Below, piece by piece: positions 6,235-6,616 of a stretch of 6,616 nucleotides of DNA. The number at the start of each line of letters is the position of its first letter. Position 1 is the stretch's first letter. Under the pieces are notes generated by a model, which worked only from the letters and a program-made list of their open reading frames with translations, did no database searches and was not told the origin of the DNA. The position numbers were made by a program, and so were the translations under genes. Source of the stretch: Lachnospiraceae bacterium UBA3632 (lineage in GTDB: Bacteria; Bacillota; Clostridia; Lachnospirales; Lachnospiraceae); contig DFKZ01000113.1 in NCBI GenBank assembly GCA_002373975.1, positions 1 to 6,616 of the forward strand, written 5' to 3'.

Positions 6235-6264
6235 GTTTAGGATTTTTGCACAAATATATCGCAG

Positions 6265-6518
6265 TTTAACTTACTAACTTAGTTACGGTATGGTCAATAT
6301 GAGTTGTAGTTTGTCTCATGGGCTCTGCTGCTAAGCTCGAAACACTTTGCTAAGGGCAAAATCGGTCTCGGGCAACTCGTAACGCTCGCGCTATAATGGC
6401 GCGAGCTACTCAGACAATCCCTCGACACGATTTACGCAAAGTGCTTCTTGCTAAGCGCGGCGCCTAATTCGATCAAACTACAATCTCATATCGCCCATAC
6501 CTGTTACTGAAAGTAAAC
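6265..6518. repeat. Large imperfect palindrome (about 255 bp)
   Basis: The two halves of this non-coding stretch are imperfect reverse complements around a centre near 6393. Matching blocks in nested order are GTTTA (6265) with the GTAAAC region (6513-6518); GGTATGG (6287-6293) with CCATACC (6495-6501); ATATGAG (6297-6303) with CTCATAT (6485-6491); TTGTAGTTTG (6304-6313) with CAAACTACAA (6474-6483); CACTTTGC (6343-6350) with GCAAAGTG (6436-6443); and a perfect central hairpin GCTCGCGC (6384-6391) with GCGCGAGC (6399-6406) around a 7-base loop. Mismatched stretches separate the blocks. No credible reading frame lies inside. It resembles a non-autonomous interspersed repeat or the template of a long structured RNA. 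It would fold on either strand, and I do not recognise it as a named family. Confidence 0.75.
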
Positions 6519-6616
6519 AAGGGAACTCATTTATCGCATAATACTATTATGACGATTATTATCGATGAGACAGGATTTCGCGTTTTCAAGCTATGGTGAG
6601 CGAGTACGTCGGGAGC
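6519..6616. other. Unassigned DNA at the window end, with a small palindrome
   Basis: I see no gene here. The only structure is a perfect 7+1+7 palindrome CATAATACTATTATG at 6537-6551, followed by another A/T-rich near-palindrome at 6552-6566, which together could be an operator for a gene beyond the window. A frame opens with ATG at 6593 and runs off the window, but it has no convincing ribosome site and only eight codons are visible. Confidence 0.3.

Noticed and set aside
6265..6518. CRISPR array or tandem-repeat reading of the upstream region
   Set aside because: The repeated blocks are in inverted nested order, not evenly spaced direct copies, so this is a palindrome rather than an array.
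6549..6599. 16-codon plus-strand frame (MTIIIDETGFRVFKLW)
   Set aside because: It is very short, has no ribosome site, and its ATG lies within the palindrome 6537-6551.
6593..6616. Frame opening at ATG 6593 and running off the window
   Set aside because: Only eight codons are visible and no ribosome site precedes it; there is too little to call a gene.

Overview
The window reads as part of a low-to-moderate-GC Firmicutes chromosome, most likely a Lachnospiraceae member of the Butyrivibrio/Pseudobutyrivibrio type. This is an inference from strong GGAGG-like ribosome sites, sigma-A promoters, a tRNA gene without encoded CCA, and the flavour of the GlgB-like and MscS proteins; no marker gene settles it. 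Every confident gene lies on the minus strand, so the biological order runs from high to low coordinates.

Layout in transcription order. (1) Positions 6616-6130 hold no credible gene. They contain a large imperfect palindrome of about 255 bp (6265-6518), then a smaller 10-bp inverted repeat (6200-6234) and two direct repeats in the promoter/leader of the next gene. (2) 6129-3949 encodes a full-length homologue of the glycogen branching enzyme GlgB. It keeps the whole family architecture, but the residues expected at the nucleophile Asp and the transition-state Asp/His are replaced, so it looks like a pseudoenzyme. (3) An MscS-family mechanosensitive channel (3933-2995) follows after 15 bp and is probably in the same operon. 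(4) A tRNA-Thr(CGU) gene (2890-2818) has its own near-consensus promoter. (5) A 100-bp spacer carries a nested dyad that may be a terminator and/or an ArgR-like operator, followed by argH (2716-1340), the last enzyme of arginine synthesis. (6) A complete IS630-family insertion sequence (about 4-1289) lies 48 bp beyond the argH stop. It has an intact transposase, 30-bp terminal inverted repeats (27/30 identical) and a CTAG target.

Functional links. argH and tRNA-Thr look like separate housekeeping units. The GlgB-like/MscS pair looks like a two-gene transcription unit; whether it links glucan binding or storage state to turgor is speculative. The IS looks recent and potentially active.

Most worth following up: the catalytically degenerate GlgB paralogue with its conserved scaffold, its operon with a mechanosensitive channel, and the long palindrome upstream, which could be a non-autonomous repeat element or the template of a long hairpin RNA.
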